From: SICU01 sp964408235
Lineage (GTDB): Archaea > Nanobdellota > Nanobdellia > Pacearchaeales > GW2011-AR1
Assembly: GCA_964408235.1 (NCBI GenBank)
Contig: CAYOYN010000010.1
Span: 1 to 23,972, forward strand
Reading direction: 5' to 3'
DNA: 23,972 nucleotides
Part shown: one piece after another, positions 6,655 to 14,143 of the stretch
Position numbering within the stretch: position 1 is the stretch's first letter
How the letters are laid out: the number at the start of each line of letters is the position of its first letter
Notes under the pieces: generated by a model
The model's database searches: none
What the model saw: only the letters and a program-made list of their open reading frames with translations
Told to the model about the DNA's origin: nothing
Translations under genes and position numbers: made by a program

Positions 6655-7134
6655 TTATTTATAAACCTTGTCAATAGAAATGACTCTTTCGCTATCAAAA
6701 ACAACCTTCAAAGAATAAGAGTAAGTTACTTCATTATTATTCAAATCGTAATTCTCAAAAACATCTAAAACAACAATTTCATAATTTTCTCCAATTTTCA
6801 AAAGAGAATAATCTCCAAGAACTAATTTAGCATATAATGTATTGCTTAATCCGGAAGTTCTTTTTTCATTTGCAAGTTTTTTCAAAGATTCATTAAAAGA
6901 TTTTTCAAAATCAATAGAACCTTTAGATCCGCCTATAGACTTACCAATAATATCTTTAACATCATTAATCAAGTAATCATGAGAAGCGCTAGCAAAATCA
7001 GAAGAAGCCCTCAATTCAGATTTAATTAGAGTCAAATCGGTATTATTAGAGACCATCATGAATAATGAAGTAACCACTAAAAGAAAGGCCCCAATTACAA
7101 GTAAAACAGTCCCTACATGAGCTCGCCTATTCAT
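6655..7134 (-). CDS. Prepilin-like protein, 159 aa
   Basis: N-terminus MNRRA-HVGTVLLVIGAFLL fits a class III signal with Arg-Ala at the cut and a single helix. The mature part has no Cys and is charged and polar, with a C-terminal region rich in alternating hydrophobic residues (YEIVVLDVFENYD, VTYSYSLKVVFDSE) that looks like beta strands, as in pilin heads. The start overlaps the previous stop (ATGA) and has a Shine-Dalgarno-like GGAGGGTC just upstream, so translation is coupled. No closer family is recognised. Confidence 0.75.
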   Translation of the reverse strand: MNRRAHVGTVLLVIGAFLLVVTSLFMMVSNNTDLTLIKSELRASSDFASASHDYLINDVKDIIGKSIGGSKGSIDFEKSFNESLKKLANEKRTSGLSNTLYAKLVLGDYSLLKIGENYEIVVLDVFENYDLNNNEVTYSYSLKVVFDSERVISIDKVYK

Positions 7135-7649
7135 TGACCCTCCCTAATATACAGAGTTTGATCTCCGCAAATCTGTCTAACTTCAACATTCTTTGATTTG
7201 GTATTAAAAAAAGCTTCAAACTTTGGACTACCATTATCCCCTGTTACGCTCAAATCTCCATCTTCATCAATATCGTACTCAGACAAATCAAGGTTTGAGA
7301 AATAAATTCTTGATTCTAAAAGAGGTTTCCAAGTAAAGGCAAAATAGTTATTATCTCCGTATTTTGAAAAGAAATGTTCGTTTAAAGTATTATTAATATT
7401 AGCAACTATAGATTCAGTCCTTTCAAAATAATTATAGCTACAAAAAGTCCCAAAAATATTTTTTACAGTAGTTAACTCACCATCATAAACAACATAATCA
7501 TCTAAAAAATCATCTGCTAAAGAATAACTTTCAACACTATCTCTCACAATAAAACTAGAAACTAAAATGTACGCTAAAATAACAAGTAGTAAAAATATTA
7601 TTGAGGGAAAACTAGTCAAAATTTGCCCTATTGTGCCTTTCCTATTCAT
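7131..7649 (-). CDS. Prepilin-like protein, 172 aa
   Basis: N-terminus MNRKG-TIGQILTSFPSIIF has a clear class III signal and a long helix continuing to about residue 35. The outer part is acidic, with aromatic residues and only two Cys (F-G-T-F-C-S-Y and Q-I-C-G), perhaps one disulfide. An AGGAGGA ribosome-binding site lies 8 nt before the ATG, and the gene overlaps both neighbours by the ATGA pattern. The head domain is not recognised. Confidence 0.78.
   Translation of the reverse strand: MNRKGTIGQILTSFPSIIFLLLVILAYILVSSFIVRDSVESYSLADDFLDDYVVYDGELTTVKNIFGTFCSYNYFERTESIVANINNTLNEHFFSKYGDNNYFAFTWKPLLESRIYFSNLDLSEYDIDEDGDLSVTGDNGSPKFEAFFNTKSKNVEVRQICGDQTLYIREGQ
7138..7145 (-). promoter_or_regulatory. 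Shine-Dalgarno site for the 159-aa pilin gene
   Basis: Minus-strand AGGGAGGG just before the ATG at 7134, inside the end of the preceding gene. Internal cluster genes use such sites while first genes look leaderless. Confidence 0.4.
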
Positions 7650-8095
7650 GCTAAAATCCTCCTAGAATTTTGTGAACTTCCTACCAAAATAAAATTATCT
7701 CCTTGCTTAAATTCCGAACAAAGAGGATAATCTTTGTTTTTTCCCTTAACATTCAAAAAGCATCTTGTCTTAAAATCAGCAACACCAAGCGTGAATTCAT
7801 TTCCATCCTTATCTTTCAAATAAATCATATGTTCTTCATCTTCAATAACGGCTTTACTTATACTACATTTTTCATAAAAAGCTTCAGGAGTTAAAGAACT
7901 CAAATCAAAATTTTCTCTGTTAACACATCCTCTAACACTATCCAGCAAATTTCTTGATTCAGCCTTCCTATAATCATATCCTGTTCCAAAATATCCAATC
8001 ATTCCCCCATAAATTCCAATAGCAATTACCGCCATCATAAAAAAATAAACTGAATATAAAACGCCAGTACTTAGAACTCCTTTTCTAGAAATCAT
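7646..8095 (-). CDS. Prepilin-like protein, 149 aa
   Basis: N-terminus MISRKG-VLSTGVLYSVYFF is a class III signal followed by a helix to about residue 35. The mature part holds four Cys (R-G-C-V-N, E-K-C-S-I, T-R-C-F-L, P-L-C-S-E), probably two disulfides, and a central strand-rich region (HMIYLKDKDGNEFTLGVADF). It overlaps the genes on both sides by 4 nt (ATGA), so it is firmly within the polycistron. The head domain is not recognised. Confidence 0.78.
   Translation of the reverse strand: MISRKGVLSTGVLYSVYFFMMAVIAIGIYGGMIGYFGTGYDYRKAESRNLLDSVRGCVNRENFDLSSLTPEAFYEKCSISKAVIEDEEHMIYLKDKDGNEFTLGVADFKTRCFLNVKGKNKDYPLCSEFKQGDNFILVGSSQNSRRILA
7657..7663 (-). promoter_or_regulatory. Shine-Dalgarno site for the 172-aa pilin gene
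   Basis: Minus-strand AGGAGGA, 7 nt before the ATG at 7649. It is the best Shine-Dalgarno match seen in the cluster and lies within the upstream coding sequence. Confidence 0.5.
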
Positions 8096-8505
8096 TTTTG
8101 TTTCCCCCTTACTTCAAAAACAAATTTTGTTCCTTCAGCCTTGTCTGAAACAGGAACAACCTCCCAATTTACAACATCAACATCATTAAAAAATTTGTAA
8201 GCCGTTCCAGAAGTCAATCTTGAACTAACTCTAATTTCATTATTTATATTATCAATATCGATTATATCTGAAAATGCTTTCCCGTTATTAAAAGCAATAA
8301 CTGCAATTTTACTTATGTCAATTTTAAAGCTCATTCCAGGTTCAGCAGTATTTATCACCCTAGCAATTTCTTTAGCATACAAATCCTCTAGTAATGCACT
8401 TCCATCTGAATAAGAACTAATTCCCCAGAACATTATAGAAAAAAATATTGCAAAAATGACAATATGGATTATATTATCCATTACGATATTTGCTTTATTA
8501 TCCAC
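8092..8505 (-). CDS. Prepilin-like protein, about 137 aa
   Basis: I place the start at the GTG at 8505, giving MDNKA-NIVMDNIIHIVIF, which puts a Lys-Ala class III-type cut directly before the helix and leaves an 8-nt overlap with the preceding gene. A GTG at 8523 (six residues longer, 26-nt overlap) is the alternative. The outer part has no Cys and resembles a small alpha/beta domain (FKIDISKIAVIAFNNGKAF, then NEIRVSSRL, then TKFVFEVRGKQK). No known family. Confidence 0.7.
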   Translation of the reverse strand: MDNKANIVMDNIIHIVIFAIFFSIMFWGISSYSDGSALLEDLYAKEIARVINTAEPGMSFKIDISKIAVIAFNNGKAFSDIIDIDNINNEIRVSSRLTSGTAYKFFNDVDVVNWEVVPVSDKAEGTKFVFEVRGKQK

Positions 8506-9169
8506 GAGAAACAACCTCTTCACTTAAAAGACATGATCCTTCAAGCTTGCCAACAATCCCATATTGATTCGTAAACAATTCTAAACCCTCTAATTTTTGA
8601 CCGCTAGCTTTATTTTCACTAACCCATTGAGATTCACGCACCCCATAATCATGAGAGATCAAAATATTGTTGCTCTTTTTATCAACAAAAAATTCCATAA
8701 GCTGATTATTTTGAGGAATGCAAGATGAATTTATTCTTGCAGTATAAACTCCTTCATCATTTCCCGCAGTATATTCTAATTTACTAATGATCTTTATAGC
8801 TCCATCAACCGCTCTGCAATATCCTACATCTTGACAATTTTCAATAGAATTTTCACAAATACATAAACAATTATCCTTATCAAAACATTTCTGAGGTTTT
8901 GAATCCTTTCCAATTACCTCTCCTTCTAAAGCAATGGGAGTTTCTTTATTCCATGCAACTAAAATCCACCCTTCAACACCTCTTAAAGCAAAAGAGTTAC
9001 TTTCACCATCATTTAAAGTCTTGATTTTTCCAACAAAATCATCAATAAATGCCTGAGCGTTTTTCATGTCAGCATCAACAAAAAACCCATAAAGTTTAAC
9101 TCCAAAAAAACCGAGCAAAACTATTCCAATAACCGCTATGATAAAACCAAGCATTTCATTTACTTCCAT
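8498..9169 (-). CDS. Pilin-like protein with Cys cluster, 223 aa
   Basis: Begins MEVNEMLGFIIAVIGIVLLG with an N-terminal helix. It has no K/R-G site, so processing is uncertain. Residues 62-70 (LRGVEGWIL) lead into VAWNK and then a Cys cluster (K-C-F, N-C-L-C-I-C, N-C, Y-C) at about 93-118, with a later lone Cys in S-S-C-I-P and one near the C-terminus. I have the impression of related domains in other DPANN genomes, without a named function. The ATG at 9169 shares one base with the preceding stop (TAATG). It probably works together with the 362-aa protein encoded just upstream. Confidence 0.75.
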   Translation of the reverse strand: MEVNEMLGFIIAVIGIVLLGFFGVKLYGFFVDADMKNAQAFIDDFVGKIKTLNDGESNSFALRGVEGWILVAWNKETPIALEGEVIGKDSKPQKCFDKDNCLCICENSIENCQDVGYCRAVDGAIKIISKLEYTAGNDEGVYTARINSSCIPQNNQLMEFFVDKKSNNILISHDYGVRESQWVSENKASGQKLEGLELFTNQYGIVGKLEGSCLLSEEVVSRG

Positions 9170-10257
9170 TATAAGTTACCTTCAATCCCACCGGAACAAA
9201 GAGAATTAACTTCGTTTACATTCCAGTCCATAAGCTTAACAAGAGAACAACCTTTTTGCCCTTCAATTGTACTTTCAAAGTTCCCACATGTAGCAGCAGA
9301 AATAGCTTGGTTTTCAGAAGCAGTAGATTCAGCATTAAATGCAAGATTGGTAGAAATAGCCCCTACCGTTAATACCTTAATAATAGTCAATGGAACTGAA
9401 AGAATACTTCCAGGACTACTAACTGCGGCAACTCCTCCTACAATTCCTCCTGCTTTTAGAGTATTCCAAAATTGATCTTTTGGTTCTTCTCCAGAAACTT
9501 TTATTTGGGCAAAGACTACAGCAAAATGTGAAGATCCTTTAGGTTCATTAAACCCTTTAGGTTTTTCACCTGAAGATTCCTTTTGAGCAATTGAAGCATA
9601 ACCAGTTCCAGATTCACCAGTAAATACTGAAGTATAAGTCCTAGTAGTTCCAGGAACAACTTGAGTAGACATGAAATTATTGTAGTCTATATCTTTCGAA
9701 AAATTAAATTGCTTATCAGATTCATACAATGCATCAGAAAAAGCTAATCTTGAACAAACAATACAACTAGGTTTTACGCTGACAGAATTCAAATCCATTT
9801 CCGCTGTTATTTGTTCTACAAAAGACCAAGTACTTCCATCAGAATTTCCTGGAGCAAATATGTCTAATTTCCCTTGTCCAGTCATAAGCCAACAATCATA
9901 CATTGCATTGGCCACTTCTCTTTGTATAGTTTCAACAGCTTTAGCATCATTTAAACCACCGTCGACCTTAACTTCAACTTTTCTAACATTTTTTTCTCCA
10001 TCAAACTGTTTACAGTCATTATTTTTTCCATCTACAGTAATACAGATCTTTTCAGTTTGACAATTTAAAGGAACGAGTTGCTGGCCTAAAGCTGGAACAG
10101 TAGCTCTAGACAATATAGAAAGCCTGCATATATCTCGATTAGTCAAAGAATCATCTTCAAATAGGCTATAAAGCGCAAGCCCCACAAGTGCAAAACCAAC
10201 CAATGCAAGAATTATAGTAACTATCTGCGTAGAAGTTAATTCCCCCCTTTTTTCCAT
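9169..10257 (-). CDS. Large prepilin-like protein with C-terminal hydrophobic stretch, 362 aa
   Basis: N-terminus MEKRG-ELTSTQIVTIILAL is a clear class III signal. The outer part has a V-A-N-A-M-Y-D-C-W-L-M-T-G-Q-G-K segment near 117 and P-S-C-I-V-C-S-R-L-A-F near 163, a pair that I associate with an unnamed family common in DPANN archaea. Further Cys lie near 44, 66, 73 and 82. Unusually for a pilin, about residues 270-308 are again hydrophobic and Gly/Ala-rich (AGGIVGGVAAVSSPGSIL, then a VPLTIIKVLTVGAIS run), possibly a second membrane segment. It follows a tiny ORF and a TATA-like box, so a promoter may start here. It may be a tip or base component instead of the main pilin. Confidence 0.8.
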   Translation of the reverse strand: MEKRGELTSTQIVTIILALVGFALVGLALYSLFEDDSLTNRDICRLSILSRATVPALGQQLVPLNCQTEKICITVDGKNNDCKQFDGEKNVRKVEVKVDGGLNDAKAVETIQREVANAMYDCWLMTGQGKLDIFAPGNSDGSTWSFVEQITAEMDLNSVSVKPSCIVCSRLAFSDALYESDKQFNFSKDIDYNNFMSTQVVPGTTRTYTSVFTGESGTGYASIAQKESSGEKPKGFNEPKGSSHFAVVFAQIKVSGEEPKDQFWNTLKAGGIVGGVAAVSSPGSILSVPLTIIKVLTVGAISTNLAFNAESTASENQAISAATCGNFESTIEGQKGCSLVKLMDWNVNEVNSLCSGGIEGNL

Positions 10258-10258
10258 T

Positions 10259-10327
10259 TTATAGCCTACCTCTGAAAGTAGATAAAATGGAAGCTAGAAA
10301 ATAACTTCCCATTTTCTCTGTTTCCAT
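10259..10327 (-). CDS. Possible 22-codon upstream ORF
   Basis: ATG at 10327 to TAA at 10259, encoding METEKMGSYFLASILSTFRG plus two residues. It ends 1 nt before the ATG of the 362-aa gene, the same TAAAATG spacing used elsewhere in the cluster, and its ATG lies 25 nt from a TATA-like box. It may be a real leader peptide or a chance ORF in the transcript leader. Confidence 0.2.
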   Translation of the reverse strand: METEKMGSYFLASILSTFRGRL

Positions 10328-10348
10328 TTAAAGATTATTAAAATGAAC

Positions 10349-10357
10349 TTTATAATG
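10349..10357 (-). promoter_or_regulatory. TATA-like box inside the pilin cluster
   Basis: Minus-strand ATTATAAAG in the 109-nt stretch between the 38-aa gene and the 362-aa gene, the largest gap in the cluster. It could start a second transcript covering 10257 down to 4994. Confidence 0.4.
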
Positions 10358-10366
10358 CCTTCGTCC

Positions 10367-10483
10367 TTATAGGACTCCAACTCTTTTTAACAAGTACATT
10401 ACTGAAAATCCCGCAATTATTGCAAAAATTACCCATAAAATAGTTTGAGTTAAATTTTCAGCAGCAATTCCTTTTTTAAACAT
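10367..10483 (-). CDS. Mini prepilin-like protein, 38 aa
   Basis: ATG at 10483, TAA ending at 10367. The protein begins MFKKG-IAAENLTQTILWVI, continues with one helix (FAIIAGFSVMYLL) and ends K-R-V-G-V-L. It has a textbook Lys-Lys-Gly class III cleavage site, and after processing only about 33 residues would remain, basically a bare pilin helix with a Glu at mature position 4, close to the conserved Glu5 of type IV pilins. It starts 1 nt after the stop of the 381-aa gene, so it is co-expressed. It could be the core of a thread-like pilus or a small assembly factor. Confidence 0.65.
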   Translation of the reverse strand: MFKKGIAAENLTQTILWVIFAIIAGFSVMYLLKRVGVL

Positions 10484-10484
10484 T

Positions 10485-11630
10485 TTAATTTACCTTAGTA
10501 GGTGTTAAAATCCTACTATAATTTCCTAAAATTTCATAAACTATTTTATCATTATTTTTTAAGTCTTCCTTAGTAAAAACATCCTTTTCATAAACTAAAT
10601 CAAGGTTGCTAGGATTTCCAACACCGACAACAAACGAGCTAATATCATCCTTTCCTGTTTCTAGAATAGTGTAAAGACCTTCCTTGAATAGATTATACTT
10701 ATCTCCTGCGATACTATATCTCGATCTTTCGCTTGAAAATAATCCTGGATCATAAAGAGTATTTGGCAAGTTCCAACCAGTTACAGGATTAAATGAGAAT
10801 GTGAGCCTTTTGTTTTCTAAAACAGCATCTGTAAATTGAATATATATCGTAAGATTAGTAGATCCTCTATCTTCATCTTTATAATTTACAAATCCAAAAC
10901 AATTAACATTCATCCATTTTTCCGTACCACTAATAGGTTTGGTTAGGTCGATAATTAAATGCCTATCAACTCTTCTAACCGTATAAGTTAGATCTTTTTC
11001 GACCCCATTTTCCTTAACCCTTAAAGTTAGAAACTTTTCACATTTATTCCCTTGTAATATTGAATCTCTCCATTCTATTATTTTTTCAATAGGTTTTGAA
11101 GGCTCCAAAGAATCAATTTTAGCAAAACCGCTTAAAGCATAACCATTTTTTTCATCTATCAAGTAAGACTCACCTGTAGGCCCGACATAACCTTTTTTAG
11201 TGAAAGCGATAACTCCTAAAGTATCAAAAGATTTTCCCAAACTAACGATCCAATATCTCCAATTATTAATTTCCATGATTAATATCTCAGGCCTTCTGGG
11301 AGTATCAAAATAAAAAGAACTAAGCTTACTCCTAGCATCTTTAATATTAAATTCGTAACCTGCTAATAAAGCTAAATCTTGCTCATAAAATGTCTTGAAA
11401 GCTTCGCCAGTATAATATTCTAAATTCCCACTAACAAGATTCAAACCAATTATGCCGCTTCCCTCTGGGGAAGCAGTTTGAAACCCTATAAGTCCAATAA
11501 CATAAACAATGAAATCAATTTTTTTCCAAAAACCTGTCAAAACCAAAACTATAATTAAACCAGCAATAATCCCTGCAATAACATAACCGTTAGCAAGAGA
11601 TTCACTACCTTTTCTATATTTAGAAATCAT
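10485..11630 (-). CDS. Large prepilin-like protein, 381 aa
   Basis: With the ATG at 11630 the N-terminus is MISKYRKG-SESLANGYVIA, a class III signal, followed by the helix GIIAGLIIVLVLTGFW. This start forms an ATGA overlap with the gene before it, so it is preferred over the GTG at 11645. The remaining 340 residues have only two Cys (N-K-C-E-K and N-C-F-G) and many aromatic and charged strands (YWIVSLGKSFDTLGVIAF, LTLRVKENG, HLIIDLTKPI, LTIYIQFTD, RLTFSFNPVTGW). This suggests a large beta-rich head exposed outside the cell. No family recognised. Its size points to a tip adhesin or other specialised pilin. Confidence 0.78.
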   Translation of the reverse strand: MISKYRKGSESLANGYVIAGIIAGLIIVLVLTGFWKKIDFIVYVIGLIGFQTASPEGSGIIGLNLVSGNLEYYTGEAFKTFYEQDLALLAGYEFNIKDARSKLSSFYFDTPRRPEILIMEINNWRYWIVSLGKSFDTLGVIAFTKKGYVGPTGESYLIDEKNGYALSGFAKIDSLEPSKPIEKIIEWRDSILQGNKCEKFLTLRVKENGVEKDLTYTVRRVDRHLIIDLTKPISGTEKWMNVNCFGFVNYKDEDRGSTNLTIYIQFTDAVLENKRLTFSFNPVTGWNLPNTLYDPGLFSSERSRYSIAGDKYNLFKEGLYTILETGKDDISSFVVGVGNPSNLDLVYEKDVFTKEDLKNNDKIVYEILGNYSRILTPTKVN

Positions 11631-11782
11631 CCCCCGAATCTCCACATATTCTTTAAGAAATCAATTATTGAAGTACCCTTATTATTGAAAGCGATATAAA
11701 GAATAATCATTAAAACCAAAACTCCTATCCCAATTATCCAAGGAACTAATTCTCCAAAGCCAAGTTGTCCTCTCTTTTCCAT
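11627..11782 (-). CDS. Mini prepilin-like protein, 51 aa
   Basis: ATG at 11782, TGA ending at 11627, overlapping the next ATG (ATGA). The protein starts MEKRG-QLGFGELVPWIIGI and continues with a helix (GVLVLMIILYIAF), then N-N-K-G-T-S-I-I-D-F-L-K-N-M-W-R-F-G-G. The Arg-Gly cleavage site is the same M-E-K-R-G seen in the 362-aa protein. The mature product would be about 46 residues. It is the first gene of the cluster, with a TATA-like box 26 nt upstream, so it should be the most directly expressed member. Confidence 0.68.
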   Translation of the reverse strand: MEKRGQLGFGELVPWIIGIGVLVLMIILYIAFNNKGTSIIDFLKNMWRFGG

Positions 11783-11803
11783 ACAAAACAAAGCAAAAAC
11801 CCT

Positions 11804-11812
11804 AATATAAAT
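11804..11812 (-). promoter_or_regulatory. TATA-like box for the pilin cluster
   Basis: Minus-strand ATTTATATT centred 26 nt before the ATG at 11782, giving a leaderless first gene. It is the probable main promoter of the 11782-to-4994 cluster. Confidence 0.5.
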
Positions 11813-11831
11813 CTAATTATGTTTAACCAAA

Positions 11832-11839
11832 GTTTAATA
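11832..11839 (+). promoter_or_regulatory. TATA-like box for the FlaJ-like gene
   Basis: TTTAATAA lies 46 nt before the ATG at 11882, so unlike most genes here the transcript would have a leader of about 20 nt carrying a ribosome-binding site. Confidence 0.35.
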
Positions 11840-11869
11840 ACATAAAAAAGGTGTATTTATGATGCAAAA

Positions 11870-11877
11870 GGGGGTTG
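11870..11877 (+). promoter_or_regulatory. Shine-Dalgarno-like site for the FlaJ-like gene
   Basis: GGGGGTTG-A ends about 4 nt before the ATG at 11882 and partly fits the archaeal anti-Shine-Dalgarno. It supports this start and leadered translation. Confidence 0.4.
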
Positions 11878-11881
11878 AAAA

Positions 11882-14041
11882 ATGGTAACAACAGAAGAAA
11901 TTCTAAAAAAATATCAACAAAAGATACAGTCTGAAATAGAGACGGATAATTCTTCAAATCCTAAAACAATCTACTCACAAGATTATACTCAATTTAAACA
12001 AGATATGTTGCCAGATATTTCAAGATATAAAACTTGGGCGGATTCCTTAGGGAGAGTAATAAAAATAAAATTATCAGATAAAGAAAATATCAAAATACAA
12101 CGCTATCTGGATATAGCACACCTTGATATAATGCCTTCTCAATCTGCAGGATTAGCATTAGTAGCAATGCTTATTACATTATTTGTAACATTTACCATAA
12201 CCATAAGCACAATACTTTTAGGTAAACCATTTCCTATAATGTTAACTTTCCTAGGATTTATACTGAGTGCATTTGTTTATTTCTATGTTTATTCAATGCC
12301 TAAAAGATTGTCCAATATTTGGAGACTAAAAGCTTCTTCTCAGATGATCCCTGCAATCCTTTACATTGTAATCTACATGAAACATACTTCAAACCTGGAA
12401 AGAGCAGTTCAATTCACTTCAGAACATCTTGATGCCCCATTATCCTTAGATTTCAAAAAAGTACTTTATGATGTAGAAACAGGTAGATACCAAACAGTAA
12501 AACAATCTTTAGATGCCTATCTTGAAACATGGAGAGATTATTCTCCAGAATTTATAGAATCATTTCACTTAATAGAATCCAGTCTTTACGAACCAGGAGA
12601 ACCTCAAAGAGTAAACACGCTTGAGCGCGCATTACAAGTAATGTTAGAAGGAGTGTATGATAAAATGCTTTCATACTCTAGAGATATTAGATCTCCATTA
12701 ACAAATGTTTACATGTTAGGAATAATTCTCCCGACACTTGCATTAGCACTTTTACCATTAGCTTCTGTAGTTATTGCAGGAGGCTTAAAGTGGTATCATC
12801 TCTTTGTAATCTTCAATTTAATTATCCCATTAGGAGTTTATTTCATGACTTCTGAAATACTTCTTAAGCGCCCAGGAGGTTATGGAGAAAATTCAAACAT
12901 AGAAAAGAATCCAGAATATTATAAATTTGTTTCAAATAAACCATGGATAATTGCAGGAATAATATGCATCCCGCTCTTTATCATAGGGCTCATCCCATTC
13001 ATAATGCAAAGCGATATACTAACTGGAATATTGAATATAAAAAGCGATTATACTTTTGGAGAATTAGGCTTACCATTCTTCCAAGATCAATTCCTATTTG
13101 ACTTTAAAACAGTAGGAACTGGAACAGTAGGACCATTTGGAATTGCTGGCATAATGCTTTCATTATTTATCCCACTATCAATTGCTTCATATTTCAGTAT
13201 TGCATACAAACTAAAGACAAAAGAAATAATCAAAGCAAGAAGAGAAACAAAAGAATTAGAGAAAGAGTTTACATCCACCTTATTTCAATTAGGAAATCGT
13301 CTAGGGGATGGAGTTCCAGCAGAAAGAGTTTTTGCAAGAGTTGCAGAGTCATCTCAAGGTCAAAAAACCCAAAGTTTCTTTTCGCTAGTCAATCAAAATA
13401 TACAGCAAATGGGAATGCCAATTGATCAGGCAGTATTCAATAACCAAAGAGGTGCAATAATCTACTACCCATCTGCAATAATTTCTACAAGTATGAAAAT
13501 CTTAATTGAATCTGTAAAAAAAGGACTAAAAATTGCAGCTCGTGCAATGATGTCAATTTCAGATTATGTAAAAAATATTCAAAAAATTAATGATCGCCTT
13601 AAAGACCTGTTAGCAGAAGTAGTTTCAGATATGCGTTCAAACATGGTTTTTCTTGCCCCGCTATTATCCGGAATCATAGTTGGTTTAACTTCAATGATTG
13701 CAATTATCTTAAACAAATTAAAGTCGCTTTCAGATCTAACTGCAGGTGGAGCAGAAATAGCCGGAATAGGCTCAATAGGAAATATCACAAATTTATTTGA
13801 CATCACTTCAGTAGTACCCCCTTACTTTGTTCAAGTTTCAATAGGGCTTTATTTAATACAAATAGTTTTCATTCTAACAGGTACTCTAGTAACAGTCGAT
13901 TCAGGCAAAGATGAATTACAAGAAAAAAATGAATTGGCAAAGAATCTAAAGAAAGGAATTACATTATATTTAATCACGACGTTAATTGGAACTCTGGCCT
14001 TAACAGGATTAGCAGCCGTAGCCCTTTCAGGCCTAGGTTAA
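11882..14041 (+). CDS. FlaJ/TadC-type platform membrane protein with two T2SF domains
   Basis: A 719-aa polytopic protein that should form the inner-membrane platform of a type IV pilus-like machine, working with the FlaI-type ATPase. A charged cytosolic N-terminus of about 85 residues comes first, then two helices (GLALVAMLITLFVTF and following). The first T2SF domain is about 155-300 (HTSNLERAVQFTSEHL through LPTLALALLPLASVV). A middle block of helices follows (340-450), then the second T2SF domain, about 455-615 (TLFQLGNRLGDGVPAERVFA, then APLLSGIIVGLTSMI), and three C-terminal helices. This two-domain size is typical of archaeal FlaJ-like proteins. It diverges from the pilin cluster and ends 2 nt before the assembly gap, apparently complete. 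Confidence 0.9.
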   Translation: MVTTEEILKKYQQKIQSEIETDNSSNPKTIYSQDYTQFKQDMLPDISRYKTWADSLGRVIKIKLSDKENIKIQRYLDIAHLDIMPSQSAGLALVAMLITLFVTFTITISTILLGKPFPIMLTFLGFILSAFVYFYVYSMPKRLSNIWRLKASSQMIPAILYIVIYMKHTSNLERAVQFTSEHLDAPLSLDFKKVLYDVETGRYQTVKQSLDAYLETWRDYSPEFIESFHLIESSLYEPGEPQRVNTLERALQVMLEGVYDKMLSYSRDIRSPLTNVYMLGIILPTLALALLPLASVVIAGGLKWYHLFVIFNLIIPLGVYFMTSEILLKRPGGYGENSNIEKNPEYYKFVSNKPWIIAGIICIPLFIIGLIPFIMQSDILTGILNIKSDYTFGELGLPFFQDQFLFDFKTVGTGTVGPFGIAGIMLSLFIPLSIASYFSIAYKLKTKEIIKARRETKELEKEFTSTLFQLGNRLGDGVPAERVFARVAESSQGQKTQSFFSLVNQNIQQMGMPIDQAVFNNQRGAIIYYPSAIISTSMKILIESVKKGLKIAARAMMSISDYVKNIQKINDRLKDLLAEVVSDMRSNMVFLAPLLSGIIVGLTSMIAIILNKLKSLSDLTAGGAEIAGIGSIGNITNLFDITSVVPPYFVQVSIGLYLIQIVFILTGTLVTVDSGKDELQEKNELAKNLKKGITLYLITTLIGTLALTGLAAVALSGLG

Positions 14042-14043
14042 AT

Positions 14044-14143
14044 NNNNNNNNNNNNNNNNNNNNNNNNNNNNNNNNNNNNNNNNNNNNNNNNNNNNNNNNN
14101 NNNNNNNNNNNNNNNNNNNNNNNNNNNNNNNNNNNNNNNNNNN
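14044..14143. other. Assembly gap of 100 N
   Basis: Exactly 100 N, the usual placeholder for a scaffold gap of unknown length. The flanking stops (TAA ending at 14041, TAG at 14146-14144) are almost at the gap edges. The order and orientation of the two sides depend on scaffolding. Confidence 0.98.
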
